Source of the DNA: CALACW01 sp002431305
GTDB lineage: Bacteria; Bacillota; Clostridia; Oscillospirales; Acutalibacteraceae
Length of the DNA stretch: 13,590 bases
Direction of reading: 5' to 3'
NCBI GenBank assembly: GCA_937890355.1
Contig: CALACW010000073.1
Span: forward strand, 1 to 13,590
The notes below the pieces were generated by a model that was not told the origin of the DNA, searched no databases, and saw only the letters and a program-made list of their open reading frames with translations. The position numbers were made by a program, and so were the translations under genes. This document shows positions 1 through 6,592 of this stretch, one piece after another (within the stretch, counting starts at the first letter, position 1; the number at the start of each line of letters is the position of its first letter).

Positions 1-90
1 TCAATATGGGCGGTTATTTTTTTTATTATTATGCAGATCGTTATTACTAAGAGTAATAACGACAGCTAAAAACAAAGCAGCTTCTACCAT
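1..90 (-). CDS. possible 29-aa membrane peptide (holin-like / type I toxin-like)
   Basis: A complete 29-codon frame encodes a hydrophobic stretch (about residues 4-15, AALFLAVVITLS) followed by an Asn/Lys-rich tail ending NNRPY. The ATG at 88-90 has a strong AGGAGGGTG-type ribosome binding site at 101-107, and a good promoter lies about 130 nt upstream on the same strand. Inside the frame is a perfect 10-bp inverted repeat (TCGTTATTAC/GTAATAACGA, loop 5). This plan, a tiny hydrophobic peptide with Lys/Asn tail, strong RBS and long folded leader, matches Firmicutes putative holin-like toxins and type I toxins such as TxpA. The hydrophobic segment is short for a transmembrane helix, and family membership is inferred from general resemblance only. 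Chance translation of a structured RNA gene is the main alternative. Confidence 0.42.
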   Translation of the reverse strand: MVEAALFLAVVITLSNNDLHNNKKNNRPY

Positions 91-100
91 AATATTATCA

Positions 101-139
101 CCCTCCTTTCCTTGTGAAAAGAGGGCGAACGCCCTCTTT
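101..139 (-). promoter_or_regulatory. leader hairpin that can compete with an RBS-masking fold
   Basis: In the minus-strand leader of the small peptide, bases 118-127 and 130-139 form a 10-bp hairpin (AAAGAGGGCG/CGCCCTCTTT on the plus strand). The arm at 117-125 can instead pair with the ribosome binding site at 101-109 (CCCTCCTTT on plus), with a single bulge. The two folds exclude each other, so the leader could switch translation of the peptide on or off. The pairing is read directly from the sequence; the switching is inference. Confidence 0.35.
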
Positions 140-197
140 CTTAAAAAAAGATGAAAAGGGCAAACCGCCTACCGTTTATAGGTAACTCCAGGGTTCA

Positions 198-226
198 CGA
201 ATATATAATTCGCGGACTTTTTTATT
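198..226 (+). terminator. possible terminator of an antisense RNA (plus strand)
   Basis: The stem CACGAAT/ATTCGCG (one mismatch) with a 5-nt loop is followed by GACTTTTTTATTTT. Read rightwards it resembles an intrinsic terminator and would end an RNA antisense to the leader of the small peptide gene. Read leftwards it is a hairpin at the very 5' end of that leader, better paired there because the mismatch becomes G-U. I found no convincing plus-strand promoter. Confidence 0.3.
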
Positions 227-252
227 TTATCACATATTTTCTTTTTTGTAAA
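224..252 (-). promoter_or_regulatory. sigma-A promoter of the small peptide gene
   Basis: On the minus strand, TTTACA (247-252), a 17-bp spacer and TAAAAT (224-229) form a close sigma-A match. TG one base upstream of the -10 gives an extended -10. Transcription would start near 217, leaving a leader of about 125 nt before the ATG at 90. Confidence 0.55.
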
Positions 253-265
253 CAGCCGATTCGAC

Positions 266-301
266 AAAAAAGCCCCGTTTTGTCACCGCCCGCAGCCGGG
301 G
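266..301 (-). terminator. terminator of the alpha/beta hydrolase gene
   Basis: On the minus strand, CCCCG (297-301) pairs with CGGGG (273-277), followed by CTTTTTT. The stem is short with an 18-nt loop, but it lies 6 nt after the hydrolase stop codon. The plus strand also carries a T run (ATTTTTTA) after the stem, so it may act in both directions. Confidence 0.5.
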
Positions 302-306
302 ATTTT

Positions 307-1158
307 TTATTTTAAGAAATTCATTACGGTTTTATATGCTTTTTTGCCGTTTAGGGAGACGTATGACGAGTGGTTTTCGCCCTTTAGTATATCGAGCGAC
401 GACAGTTTTATATTATCGCGCATGAACACCGCGTCGGACAGATACATTATGTCGTTTTCGGCTATGACGATATCCGTCGGGCACGTTATTTTACTGAGCT
501 TTTCCGCCGTCATGTCGGGCAGGGTCAGCATTAAGTCGTTTAATTTGTCGTGATGTCTTAAATTCGACATCAGAACGCCGAATGTAAAGTACGGTTTCAT
601 CATGTCGGGTCTCGAATTTGCACCGCACGCGACGACGGCGCCGGGCAGATCGGGGTACGTGTACGCAAGCGTCAGCGCGACTATCGCACCGTCGGAATGC
701 CCGAGAATATACGGCTTTTCAAGATTCAGCTTTTTAATAAACTGCGCGGTGTCCTCCGCCATTAAATCGTACGTAATAACGCCCGGGTCGGAACTCTGAC
801 CGTGACAGCGGCTGTCGATCGAATAAACCGTAAAATCATTCGCGAGATACCGCGCCGCAGAATCAAGCCCCAGATGGCTCGAGGAATTGCCGTGTATCAA
901 AATAATCGGCTGATGCCCCGTTTCGCCGTACACCGCGTAATGCATTGTAATTTCGTCGAGCTGTACGTCGAGTTCGATTGCCTCTTTAGTAATCGGGGCG
1001 GGGACGGAAATATTATCAAGATTCGTAAATCCGTATTTGTCCGCCTGAATTCTGTCATATATCAAAAACGAACCGACAGTGACCGCGCCAGCGAGCACTG
1101 CGCATCCGACAGCGATAAGAGAAGCGCGTTTCATTTTTGGATTTTTTGATTTACGCAT
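307..1158 (-). CDS. membrane-anchored alpha/beta hydrolase
   Basis: This 283-residue serine hydrolase has the alpha/beta-hydrolase fold. It has an uncleaved-looking N-terminal anchor (basic residues 1-11, hydrophobic 12-33) and then an extracytoplasmic catalytic domain. The catalytic parts are visible: oxyanion motif HGNSSS from 89, nucleophile elbow GHSDG with S155, acid D236 (AEND), and H263 (GENHSS). The elbow GHSDG is common in esterases and lipase-like members, but the substrate cannot be read. The start at 1158 is chosen because GAGGGAGA lies 8 nt upstream. A longer in-frame reading up to 1326 would run over the promoter and lacks a good RBS. The gene is monocistronic, divergent from the redox pair, with its own promoter and terminator. 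Confidence 0.85.
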   Translation of the reverse strand: MRKSKNPKMKRASLIAVGCAVLAGAVTVGSFLIYDRIQADKYGFTNLDNISVPAPITKEAIELDVQLDEITMHYAVYGETGHQPIILIHGNSSSHLGLDSAARYLANDFTVYSIDSRCHGQSSDPGVITYDLMAEDTAQFIKKLNLEKPYILGHSDGAIVALTLAYTYPDLPGAVVACGANSRPDMMKPYFTFGVLMSNLRHHDKLNDLMLTLPDMTAEKLSKITCPTDIVIAENDIMYLSDAVFMRDNIKLSSLDILKGENHSSYVSLNGKKAYKTVMNFLK

Positions 1159-1183
1159 ATAAAAGTCTCCCTCTTTTTTTACA

Positions 1184-1212
1184 ATTATACAACAAAACTT
1201 CACATTGTTCAA
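1184..1212 (-). promoter_or_regulatory. promoter of the hydrolase gene
   Basis: On the minus strand, TTGAAC (1207-1212), a 17-bp spacer and a perfect TATAAT (1184-1189) lie 26 bp upstream of the hydrolase ATG, with the RBS GAGGGAGA between. Confidence 0.75.
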
Positions 1213-1230
1213 TAAAAAATTATTTATTGC

Positions 1231-1259
1231 TTTAAATACAGGAAATAATATGATACAAT
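1231..1259 (+). promoter_or_regulatory. promoter of the FTR-thioredoxin operon
   Basis: TTTAAA (1231-1236), 17 bp and TACAAT (1254-1259), with TG one base before the -10 (extended -10). It is divergent from the hydrolase promoter. The transcript would begin near 1266, at a perfect 8-bp hairpin (GGAGATGT/ACATCTCC, 1267-1284) that may protect the 5' end. Confidence 0.5.
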
Positions 1260-1325
1260 AATAAAAGGAGATGTAAACATCTCCGAGTGAACTATGAACA
1301 GAGAACGGATAGGAGGGAACGAGCA

Positions 1326-1523
1326 ATGAAAATAACTCTCAACCCCGACAAAGAGACGGTTGCTCTCATAAAAGAGGGACTCAAACGGCGCGGCGGCTAC
1401 TGCCCGTGCAAACTCGAAAAAACCGAGGACAACAAGTGCATGTGCAAGGAGTTCCGCGAACAGATAGCCGATCCCGAATTCGAGGGATACTGTCACTGCA
1501 TGTTATACTATAAATCAAAGTAA
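1326..1523 (+). CDS. ferredoxin:thioredoxin reductase, catalytic (beta) subunit-like
   Basis: This 65-residue protein has six cysteines in three CxC pairs: C26-P-C28, C38-M-C40 and C56-H-C58. By family analogy C26, C38, C40 and C56 bind a [4Fe-4S] cluster, and C28/C58 form the redox disulfide that reduces thioredoxin with ferredoxin electrons. The first-to-last Cys span is 33 residues, as in the plant/cyanobacterial CPC-X16-CPC-X8-CHC motif. Here the spacing is CPC-X9-CMC-X15-CHC, so the middle pair is shifted. No gene for the variable (alpha) subunit is adjacent. The start is set by AGGAGG at 1311-1316, 9 nt upstream. Thioredoxin follows after 26 nt, which supports an electron path from ferredoxin to this protein to thioredoxin in the cytoplasm. 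Confidence 0.85.
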   Translation: MKITLNPDKETVALIKEGLKRRGGYCPCKLEKTEDNKCMCKEFREQIADPEFEGYCHCMLYYKSK

Positions 1524-1549
1524 ATTAAAACAAGGAAAGGAAAATTAAA

Positions 1550-1870
1550 ATGGAAATTAAATTAACAAAGGACAATTTTGAAGCGGAAGTTATCAATTCG
1601 AATATCCCCGTACTCGTCGACTTCTGGGCGGCGTGGTGCGGTCCGTGCCGTATGATAGCCCCCGTTATCGAGAGCATAGCCGAAAAATTTGACGGCAGAA
1701 TCAAGGTCGGCAAGGTAAACGTCGACGAAGAGCCCGAAATTTCGCTCGAATACAATATCGCGAGCATCCCGACCGTAATGATATTCAAAAACGGCGAAGA
1801 GATTTCGAAGAGCATAGGTTATTCGGACGAAGCGGAAATAGAACAGCTGGTATTAGAAGCAATTAAATAA
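1550..1870 (+). CDS. trxA: thioredoxin
   Basis: This 106-residue protein has normal thioredoxin length and fold. The active site WCGPC has C30 and C33, the upstream DFWAAWC is canonical, and the cis-proline motif is SIPT with P74. It reduces protein disulfides in the cytoplasm (no signal peptide). An RBS (GGAAAGGA) precedes the ATG, and the gene follows the FTR-like gene by 26 nt, so the two are probably co-transcribed with the FTR-like protein as its reductase. No canonical terminator follows. The TAA stop is part of AAATAATTTAA, next to family A repeat copy A1. The next gene, nrdR, is convergent. Confidence 0.95.
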   Translation: MEIKLTKDNFEAEVINSNIPVLVDFWAAWCGPCRMIAPVIESIAEKFDGRIKVGKVNVDEEPEISLEYNIASIPTVMIFKNGEEISKSIGYSDEAEIEQLVLEAIK

Positions 1871-1895
1871 TTTAACGTACAAATTTATTTCTAAA

Positions 1896-2075
1896 GCGTA
1901 AACAAAATATGTAGGGGAAGACATTGTCTTCCCGGGGTAAAGGCAGAGATTTAAAAATTTGATTTTGCCTTCGGAAATCCGGAAAATTTATATTGCTGAC
2001 GCAAATTTATTATTGATAAAACCGCAAGTCTCATGCGGGAAGACAATGTCTTCCCCTACAAAAGAATGTTTATGC
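1896..2075 (+). repeat. family A palindromic element, copy A1
   Basis: Perfect 24-bp inverted ends at 1911-1934 and 2036-2059 are flanked by weaker inverted similarity (GCGTAAACA / TGTTTATGC). Each end is itself a hairpin with core GGGAAGACATTGTCTTCCC at 1915-1933 (8-9 bp stem) and its complement at 2037-2055. Internal hairpins include TTGC-TGAC-GCAA (1993-2004) and CCGCA/TGCGG (2022-2038). The copy fills almost the whole gap between the convergent stop codons of trx (1870) and nrdR (2087). There is no coding capacity. It is a MITE-like or REP-like element; no transposase is present in the window. Confidence 0.85.
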
Positions 2076-2086
2076 CTTACATTAAA

Positions 2087-2545
2087 TTATTGTTTGTTCT
2101 TTAAGAGTCTCGCCAGCTCGTCCATAAACGAGTTAATATCCCTGAACTGTCTGTAAACCGAGGCGAAGCGCACGTACGCGACCTCGTCTATTTCTTTAAG
2201 CTTATCCATCGTCAGCTCGCCGATGCGTATTGACGTGACCTCTCTGTCGAGCGAGGACTGGAGCGTCGTTTCAATTTCGTCGACCGCGTTTTCGAGCGTT
2301 TCGAGCGACACGGGACGTTTTTCGCACGCTCTTAAAAGTCCGCTCATCAGCTTGTTTCTGTCGAAAACCTCGCGCGACTTGTCCTTTTTGACAACGACGA
2401 TAGGCAGACTCTCGACAATCTCGTACGTCGTAAAACGTCTGTGACATTTAAGACATTCGCGTCTGCGCCTGATTCTTTCGCCCTCGTCGGTGGGACGGGA
2501 ATCTATTACCTTGCTCTCCTCATATGAGCAGTACGGACATTTCAT
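2087..2545 (-). CDS. nrdR: transcriptional repressor NrdR
   Basis: The 152-residue length is exactly typical of NrdR, the nucleotide-sensing repressor of ribonucleotide reductase genes. The N-terminal zinc ribbon has C3, C6, C31 and C34, with the hallmark strings CPYC, VIDSR, RRRREC..C and RFTTYE. An ATP-cone domain covers about residues 46-136. The ATG at 2545 follows GAGGTG closely. The gene stands alone, divergent from cca and convergent with trx, with no ribonucleotide reductase gene in view. Its final codons and stop, AAA CAA TAA TTT, coincide with a 12-mer that recurs at repeat-element edges elsewhere in the window, so the C-terminal residues may derive from an element. Confidence 0.95.
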   Translation of the reverse strand: MKCPYCSYEESKVIDSRPTDEGERIRRRRECLKCHRRFTTYEIVESLPIVVVKKDKSREVFDRNKLMSGLLRACEKRPVSLETLENAVDEIETTLQSSLDREVTSIRIGELTMDKLKEIDEVAYVRFASVYRQFRDINSFMDELARLLKNKQ

Positions 2546-2578
2546 AAAAACACCTCATACATGTTAATCTATTTATAT

Positions 2579-2607
2579 ATGATATCAAATAATTAAAATT
2601 TTTTCAA
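2579..2607 (-). promoter_or_regulatory. promoter of nrdR
   Basis: On the minus strand, TTGAAA (2602-2607), 17 bp and TATCAT (2579-2584) lie 33 bp upstream of the nrdR ATG. I see no clear NrdR-box pair here. Confidence 0.5.
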
Positions 2608-2625
2608 CATCAGGATGTGATTCGT

Positions 2626-3957
2626 TTGAAAATTAATTTGCCCGAATACGTCAGAAAAGCCCTCATTAGAACTAATGAGGCGGGCGAAGAGGCGTTCATC
2701 GTCGGCGGATGCGTACGCGATATTTTAATGGGCAAAACGCCTCACGACTGGGATATTACGACCTCGGCGAAGCCCGAAAAGACAAAGGAGATTTTCTCTT
2801 CATTCAAAACGGCCGACACGGGAATTAAGCACGGGACGGTGCTTGTTTTAATCGACGGCGAACCGCTTGAAATAACGACATACAGAATCGACGGCAAGTA
2901 TACGGACTGCCGTCACCCCGACTCTGTCAGCTTTACTTCCGACATAGAAAACGACCTGTCGCGCCGTGACTTTACGGTAAACGCGATGGCGTACAATGAT
3001 GAAAAAGGGCTCGTTGATTTGTTCGGCGGAGAGGACGATATCAATAATAAAATTATCCGCTGCGTCGGAGACGCGGACAGGCGTTTTAACGAGGACGCGC
3101 TTCGAATCATGCGCGCGCTCCGCTTCTCTTCAACTCTCGGATTTACGATAGAGAGCGAAACGAAAAAGGCGATTTTGAAGAATAAAGAGCTTTTAAATAA
3201 TGTCGCAAAGGAACGGATTTCAACAGAATTGTTAAAATTATTATGCGGGCAGAATGCGTTTAACGTCCTCGAGGAATACGAAGAGGTTTTCGGCGTTATC
3301 ATCCCCGAATTAAAACCCGAATTCGGCTTTAAACAGTACGGCAGAAAGCACGCGTACACCGTATGGGATCACACGTGCCATACTGTTGACAATATCGATT
3401 CGAACGACGAAATTCTGCGCCTTACGATGCTTCTGCACGACATCGGCAAGCCTGCGACGCATAAATTAAACGACAAAGGCGATTCGACGTTTAAAAATCA
3501 CGCGGCGGTCGGCGGGGAGATTGCCGAAAAGGTTCTTAAAGATTTGAGATTCAGCAATAAAATATGCGAAACCGTGACGTTTCTCGTGTCGCATCACGAT
3601 ATGGACGTTCCGTCGACGAGAGCCGAGGTCAAGAGGTATCTTAACATGATGGGCGAAGAAAATTTTGTCCGTCTTATGAAGATAAGAACGGCCGACCGCG
3701 GGGCGCTGAGCGAAAGTTTCCGCGATATTTCCTCTCAGACGGACTTTGCATACGCGCAGTTTTATGATATTATAGATAAAAAAGAGCCGTATACGTTAAA
3801 AGACCTCGCCGTCGACGGCACCGATTTGAAGAAAATCGGAATAACGGGCGGGAAAACGGGTGAAACGCTCGAAAAACTGCTCTGCACGGTTATCGAGAAC
3901 CCGGAAATGAATACGAAAGAAAAACTAATTGCAATTGTTGAACAAACTGCAAATTAA
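2626..3957 (+). CDS. cca: CCA tRNA nucleotidyltransferase with HD domain
   Basis: This class II nucleotidyltransferase adds or repairs the 3' CCA end of tRNAs; 443 residues from the chosen start. Visible motifs: GGCVRD (27-32), the metal-binding pair in DWD (D41, D43), RRDFTVNAMA (113-122), the RRF.EDALRIMRALRF block near 152-167, and a C-terminal HD domain with HDIGK (H271, D272) and a later SHHD. The HD domain suggests extra phosphohydrolase activity, as in many bacterial Cca enzymes. The TTG start at 2626 is preferred because AGGA (2612-2615) sits about 10 nt upstream and the protein then begins MKINLPEYV. A GTG at 2617 would add three residues but has no RBS. The downstream gap holds repeat copy A2 rather than a clear terminator. 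Confidence 0.92.
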   Translation: MKINLPEYVRKALIRTNEAGEEAFIVGGCVRDILMGKTPHDWDITTSAKPEKTKEIFSSFKTADTGIKHGTVLVLIDGEPLEITTYRIDGKYTDCRHPDSVSFTSDIENDLSRRDFTVNAMAYNDEKGLVDLFGGEDDINNKIIRCVGDADRRFNEDALRIMRALRFSSTLGFTIESETKKAILKNKELLNNVAKERISTELLKLLCGQNAFNVLEEYEEVFGVIIPELKPEFGFKQYGRKHAYTVWDHTCHTVDNIDSNDEILRLTMLLHDIGKPATHKLNDKGDSTFKNHAAVGGEIAEKVLKDLRFSNKICETVTFLVSHHDMDVPSTRAEVKRYLNMMGEENFVRLMKIRTADRGALSESFRDISSQTDFAYAQFYDIIDKKEPYTLKDLAVDGTDLKKIGITGGKTGETLEKLLCTVIENPEMNTKEKLIAIVEQTAN

Positions 3958-3978
3958 TAAAATTATTCTTTTCCAAAA

Positions 3979-4157
3979 CACAGACAAAATATGTAGGGGA
4001 AGACATTGTCTTCCCGGGGTAAAGGCAGTGTTTTTTATTATGAATCTGCTTGCGGAAACCCGCAGATTTTATTTTGCTGACGCATTTTCATTACTCATAT
4101 TACCGTAGGTTTTATGCGGGAAGATGATATCTTCCCCTACAAAAGAATGTTTATGCT
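3979..4157 (+). repeat. family A palindromic element, copy A2
   Basis: Same orientation as A1. The left end (3993-4016) is identical to A1. The right end (4117-4140) differs at three positions, of which 4125 (C to T) and 4129 (G to A) form a compensatory pair and 4126 gives a G-U pair, so the local end hairpin is kept while pairing with the left end is weakened. The internal hairpin is strong here (AATCTGC...GCAGATT, around 4043-4069). It lies between cca and the GH2 gene, ending 27 bp before the GH2 ATG, so it may form that gene's leader. Confidence 0.85.
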
Positions 4158-4183
4158 TTGGAATTCGACAAAGGAGCGTACAA

Positions 4184-6550
4184 ATGAGAGAAAAAATCAA
4201 TCTGAATTTCGGCTGGAAATACTCCGAAACATTCTCGGAGGACATGATTAAAAAATCATACTCCGACAAGGATTTTGAGACGGTCGACATTCCCCACACG
4301 AACAAGGAAATTCCCTACAACTATTTCGACGAAAAAATGTACCAGTTCGTAAGCTGTTACAGAAAGCATTTTAAATTCGACAAGGAAAAGCTGAACGGCT
4401 CAAAGCGCGTTCTTCTCCATTTCGAGGGCGCGTCGGTTTACGCAAAGGTCTACATAAACGGCTCGTTTGCCGGAGAACACAAGGGTGCCTACACACCGTT
4501 CGTATTCGACATAACGGACTTTTTAGCCTCCGACAACGTCATAACAGTTATGCTCGACTCGACCGAGAGAAACGAGATTCCCCCGTTCGGAAACGTTGTC
4601 GATTACCTTGTCTACGGCGGAATCTACCGCGAGGTCTGGATGGAAGTCGTCGACGATGTAAGAGTCGAGGACGTATTCATAACGACCGAGGATGTTTTAA
4701 ATGAAAAGAAGGTTATCTGCGCCGACATCACGTTCTCTCATCATGCAGAGGGTGAATTGTCGCTCGAGCTTCTCGATTCGGATAAAAAAGTTATCAAAGA
4801 GAAAAAATGCGCCGTCAAGGCTCGTATTTTAAAAATCAAATGGAGAGTCGGCGGGGTTAAGCTCTGGGATTTGGACAGTCCGAATCTCTATACGTTAAGA
4901 GTTAAATTCGGCACAGACGTAACAGAATACAGATTCGGTTTCCGCTCGTGTGAATTTACTCGTTTCGGATTTAAATTAAACGGCAGAACGGTTAAGATTA
5001 TCGGACTCAACCGTCATCAGAGCTACCCGTACGTAGGCTACGCGATGCCCGCCTCCGCGCAGAAGGCAGACGCCGATCTTCTTAAATTTAAATTAGGATG
5101 CAACCTCGTCAGAACCTCGCACTATCCCGACTCCGTTCACTTCCTCGACAGATGCGACGAAATAGGACTTCTCGTATTCACAGAAATGCCCAGCTGGCAG
5201 TATTTAGGCGAGGGCGAGTGGAGAAAGAACTGCCTTGACAACATCGAGAGCATGATTTTAAGAGACAGAAATCACCCGTCGGTAATCCTGTGGGGCGTAA
5301 GAGTCAACGAGGGTCAGGACTGCGACGAATTCTATAAGGAAACGAACGCTCTTGCAAGAAAGCTTGACCCGTCGAGACAGACCGGCGGAGTCAGAAACAT
5401 GCCTCAGAGCTCATTCCTCGAGGACGTTTACACGTACAACGATTTCTCACATTCGGGCGGCAAAATCGCGCTTCTGCCCTCGCTTCTCGTATGCGGATTG
5501 AAGCCGTACCTTGTCACCGAAAATAACGGTCACATGTACCCGACAAAGATGTTCGACCGCGAGGAGATTCGCACCGAGCATGCGTTAAGACACGCGAGAG
5601 TTCAGAACGCATCGTTCGGCAGCAAGCGTATTTCCGGCGCAATCGGCTGGTGCATGGCGGATTATAATACTCATAAGGATTTCGGCTCGGGAGACAGAAT
5701 CTGCTATCACGGCGTTACCGACATGTTCAGAATTCCGAAGCTTGCGGCGAGCGTATACTCCTCCCAGCAGGACAAAACGCCCGTCATGGAGACAAGTTCG
5801 TCAATGGATATCGGCGATTACCCCGGCGGAATCATCGGACTGACCTATATTTTCACAAACTGCGACGAAATTAAGGTCTACAAAAACGGCAGATACACAA
5901 GCTCGCTCACGCCGAAGGACGGCAAATTAAAGCATCTGCCTCATCCGCCCGTTTCGCCGGTAGACTATCTCGGCAATGTGCTCGAGGATGAGGAAGGGCT
6001 CGACCCGATAACGGCGAAGTACCTTAAAAACGCGCTTGTCGCGGCGGGCAAATACGGCTACATCATGCCCCCGCATCATTATATTGAGGTCGCAATCGCG
6101 TTCCTGCACGGCAGAATGACGTTTAATCGGATTTACGATTTGATTACGAAATATTTTGCAAACTGGGGCAACGAGCAGGTCGAGTATACGTATGAGGGAT
6201 ATAAAAACGGCGAACTTATCAAGACGATAACACGCACAGCCGTAAAGTCGACTCATATAAGCGTAAGCGCCGACAGCGATACTCTTACCGAGGACGAAAC
6301 GTACGACGTAACGAGAATCGAAATTCTCGCGCTCGACCAGAACAACAACCGTCTGCCCTACTGCAATTCGGCGGTTAACGTAAGCGTCGAGGGACCCGCG
6401 GAGATTATCGGACCCGACGAATTCTCTTTAATCGGCGGAGTCAGAGCATTCTGGGTCAGAACAGTCGGAAAGAGCGGGGACGTTAAGGTCAGAATCAAGA
6501 CCGAGTCTCAGCCGGAGCAGATTGTTGAGCTGAAAGTTATAAAGAAATAA
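4184..6550 (+). CDS. glycoside hydrolase family 2 (beta-galactosidase/glucuronidase-like)
   Basis: This 788-residue GH2 enzyme has no signal peptide, so it probably acts in the cytoplasm on imported oligosaccharides. Order: N-terminal sugar-binding beta-sandwich (about 1-155, with the typical LHFEGAS..A.V.ING and YGGIYREV strings), Ig-like domain (about 160-260), TIM barrel (about 265-545, starting IIGLNRHQ), then C-terminal Ig-like domains including a DUF4982-type segment (TNCDEIKVYKNG near 558-569). The acid/base is E376 in the NE pair after NHPSVILWG. The nucleophile is probably E446 (LVTENNGHM), a less usual context than the EY(A/G) strings of classical members. AAGGAG at 4171-4176 sets the start; a longer reading from 4124 only translates the repeat end. 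The substrate cannot be assigned. Confidence 0.88.
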   Translation: MREKINLNFGWKYSETFSEDMIKKSYSDKDFETVDIPHTNKEIPYNYFDEKMYQFVSCYRKHFKFDKEKLNGSKRVLLHFEGASVYAKVYINGSFAGEHKGAYTPFVFDITDFLASDNVITVMLDSTERNEIPPFGNVVDYLVYGGIYREVWMEVVDDVRVEDVFITTEDVLNEKKVICADITFSHHAEGELSLELLDSDKKVIKEKKCAVKARILKIKWRVGGVKLWDLDSPNLYTLRVKFGTDVTEYRFGFRSCEFTRFGFKLNGRTVKIIGLNRHQSYPYVGYAMPASAQKADADLLKFKLGCNLVRTSHYPDSVHFLDRCDEIGLLVFTEMPSWQYLGEGEWRKNCLDNIESMILRDRNHPSVILWGVRVNEGQDCDEFYKETNALARKLDPSRQTGGVRNMPQSSFLEDVYTYNDFSHSGGKIALLPSLLVCGLKPYLVTENNGHMYPTKMFDREEIRTEHALRHARVQNASFGSKRISGAIGWCMADYNTHKDFGSGDRICYHGVTDMFRIPKLAASVYSSQQDKTPVMETSSSMDIGDYPGGIIGLTYIFTNCDEIKVYKNGRYTSSLTPKDGKLKHLPHPPVSPVDYLGNVLEDEEGLDPITAKYLKNALVAAGKYGYIMPPHHYIEVAIAFLHGRMTFNRIYDLITKYFANWGNEQVEYTYEGYKNGELIKTITRTAVKSTHISVSADSDTLTEDETYDVTRIEILALDQNNNRLPYCNSAVNVSVEGPAEIIGPDEFSLIGGVRAFWVRTVGKSGDVKVRIKTESQPEQIVELKVIKK

Positions 6551-6559
6551 TGTGTTTGA

Positions 6560-6592
6560 AGGAACGTGCAGGTTTTGCACGTTCCTCATTTT
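6560..6592 (+). terminator. terminator of the GH2 gene
   Basis: A perfect 11-bp stem, AGGAACGTGCA (6560-6570) with TGCACGTTCCT (6576-6586), loop 5, is followed by CATTTTGT. It lies 9 nt after the stop codon. Confidence 0.8.

Noticed and set aside
802..1149. Plus-strand frame opposite the hydrolase (115 codons)
   Set aside because: It is antisense to a gene with an intact catalytic triad, has no RBS and shows no domain.
1261..1290. Start-stop mini-frame AAGGAG-ATG-TAA in the FTR leader
   Set aside because: The ATG is followed directly by a stop and lies in a perfect hairpin; it is better explained as a 5' stem-loop.
1287..1325. Longer start for the FTR-like protein
   Set aside because: AGGAGG at 1311-1316 serves the ATG at 1326, and the N-terminus then begins MKITLNPDKE as expected for the family.
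1159..1326. N-terminal extension of the alpha/beta hydrolase
   Set aside because: It overlaps the hydrolase promoter (TTGAAC-17-TATAAT) and lacks an RBS; the start at 1158 has GAGGGAGA at good distance.
4124..4183. In-frame upstream extension of the GH2 protein (begins MISSPTKECLC)
   Set aside because: It is a translation of the right end of repeat A2; the same SSPTKECLC string appears in the frame over repeat A1. AAGGAG at 4171 points to the ATG at 4184.
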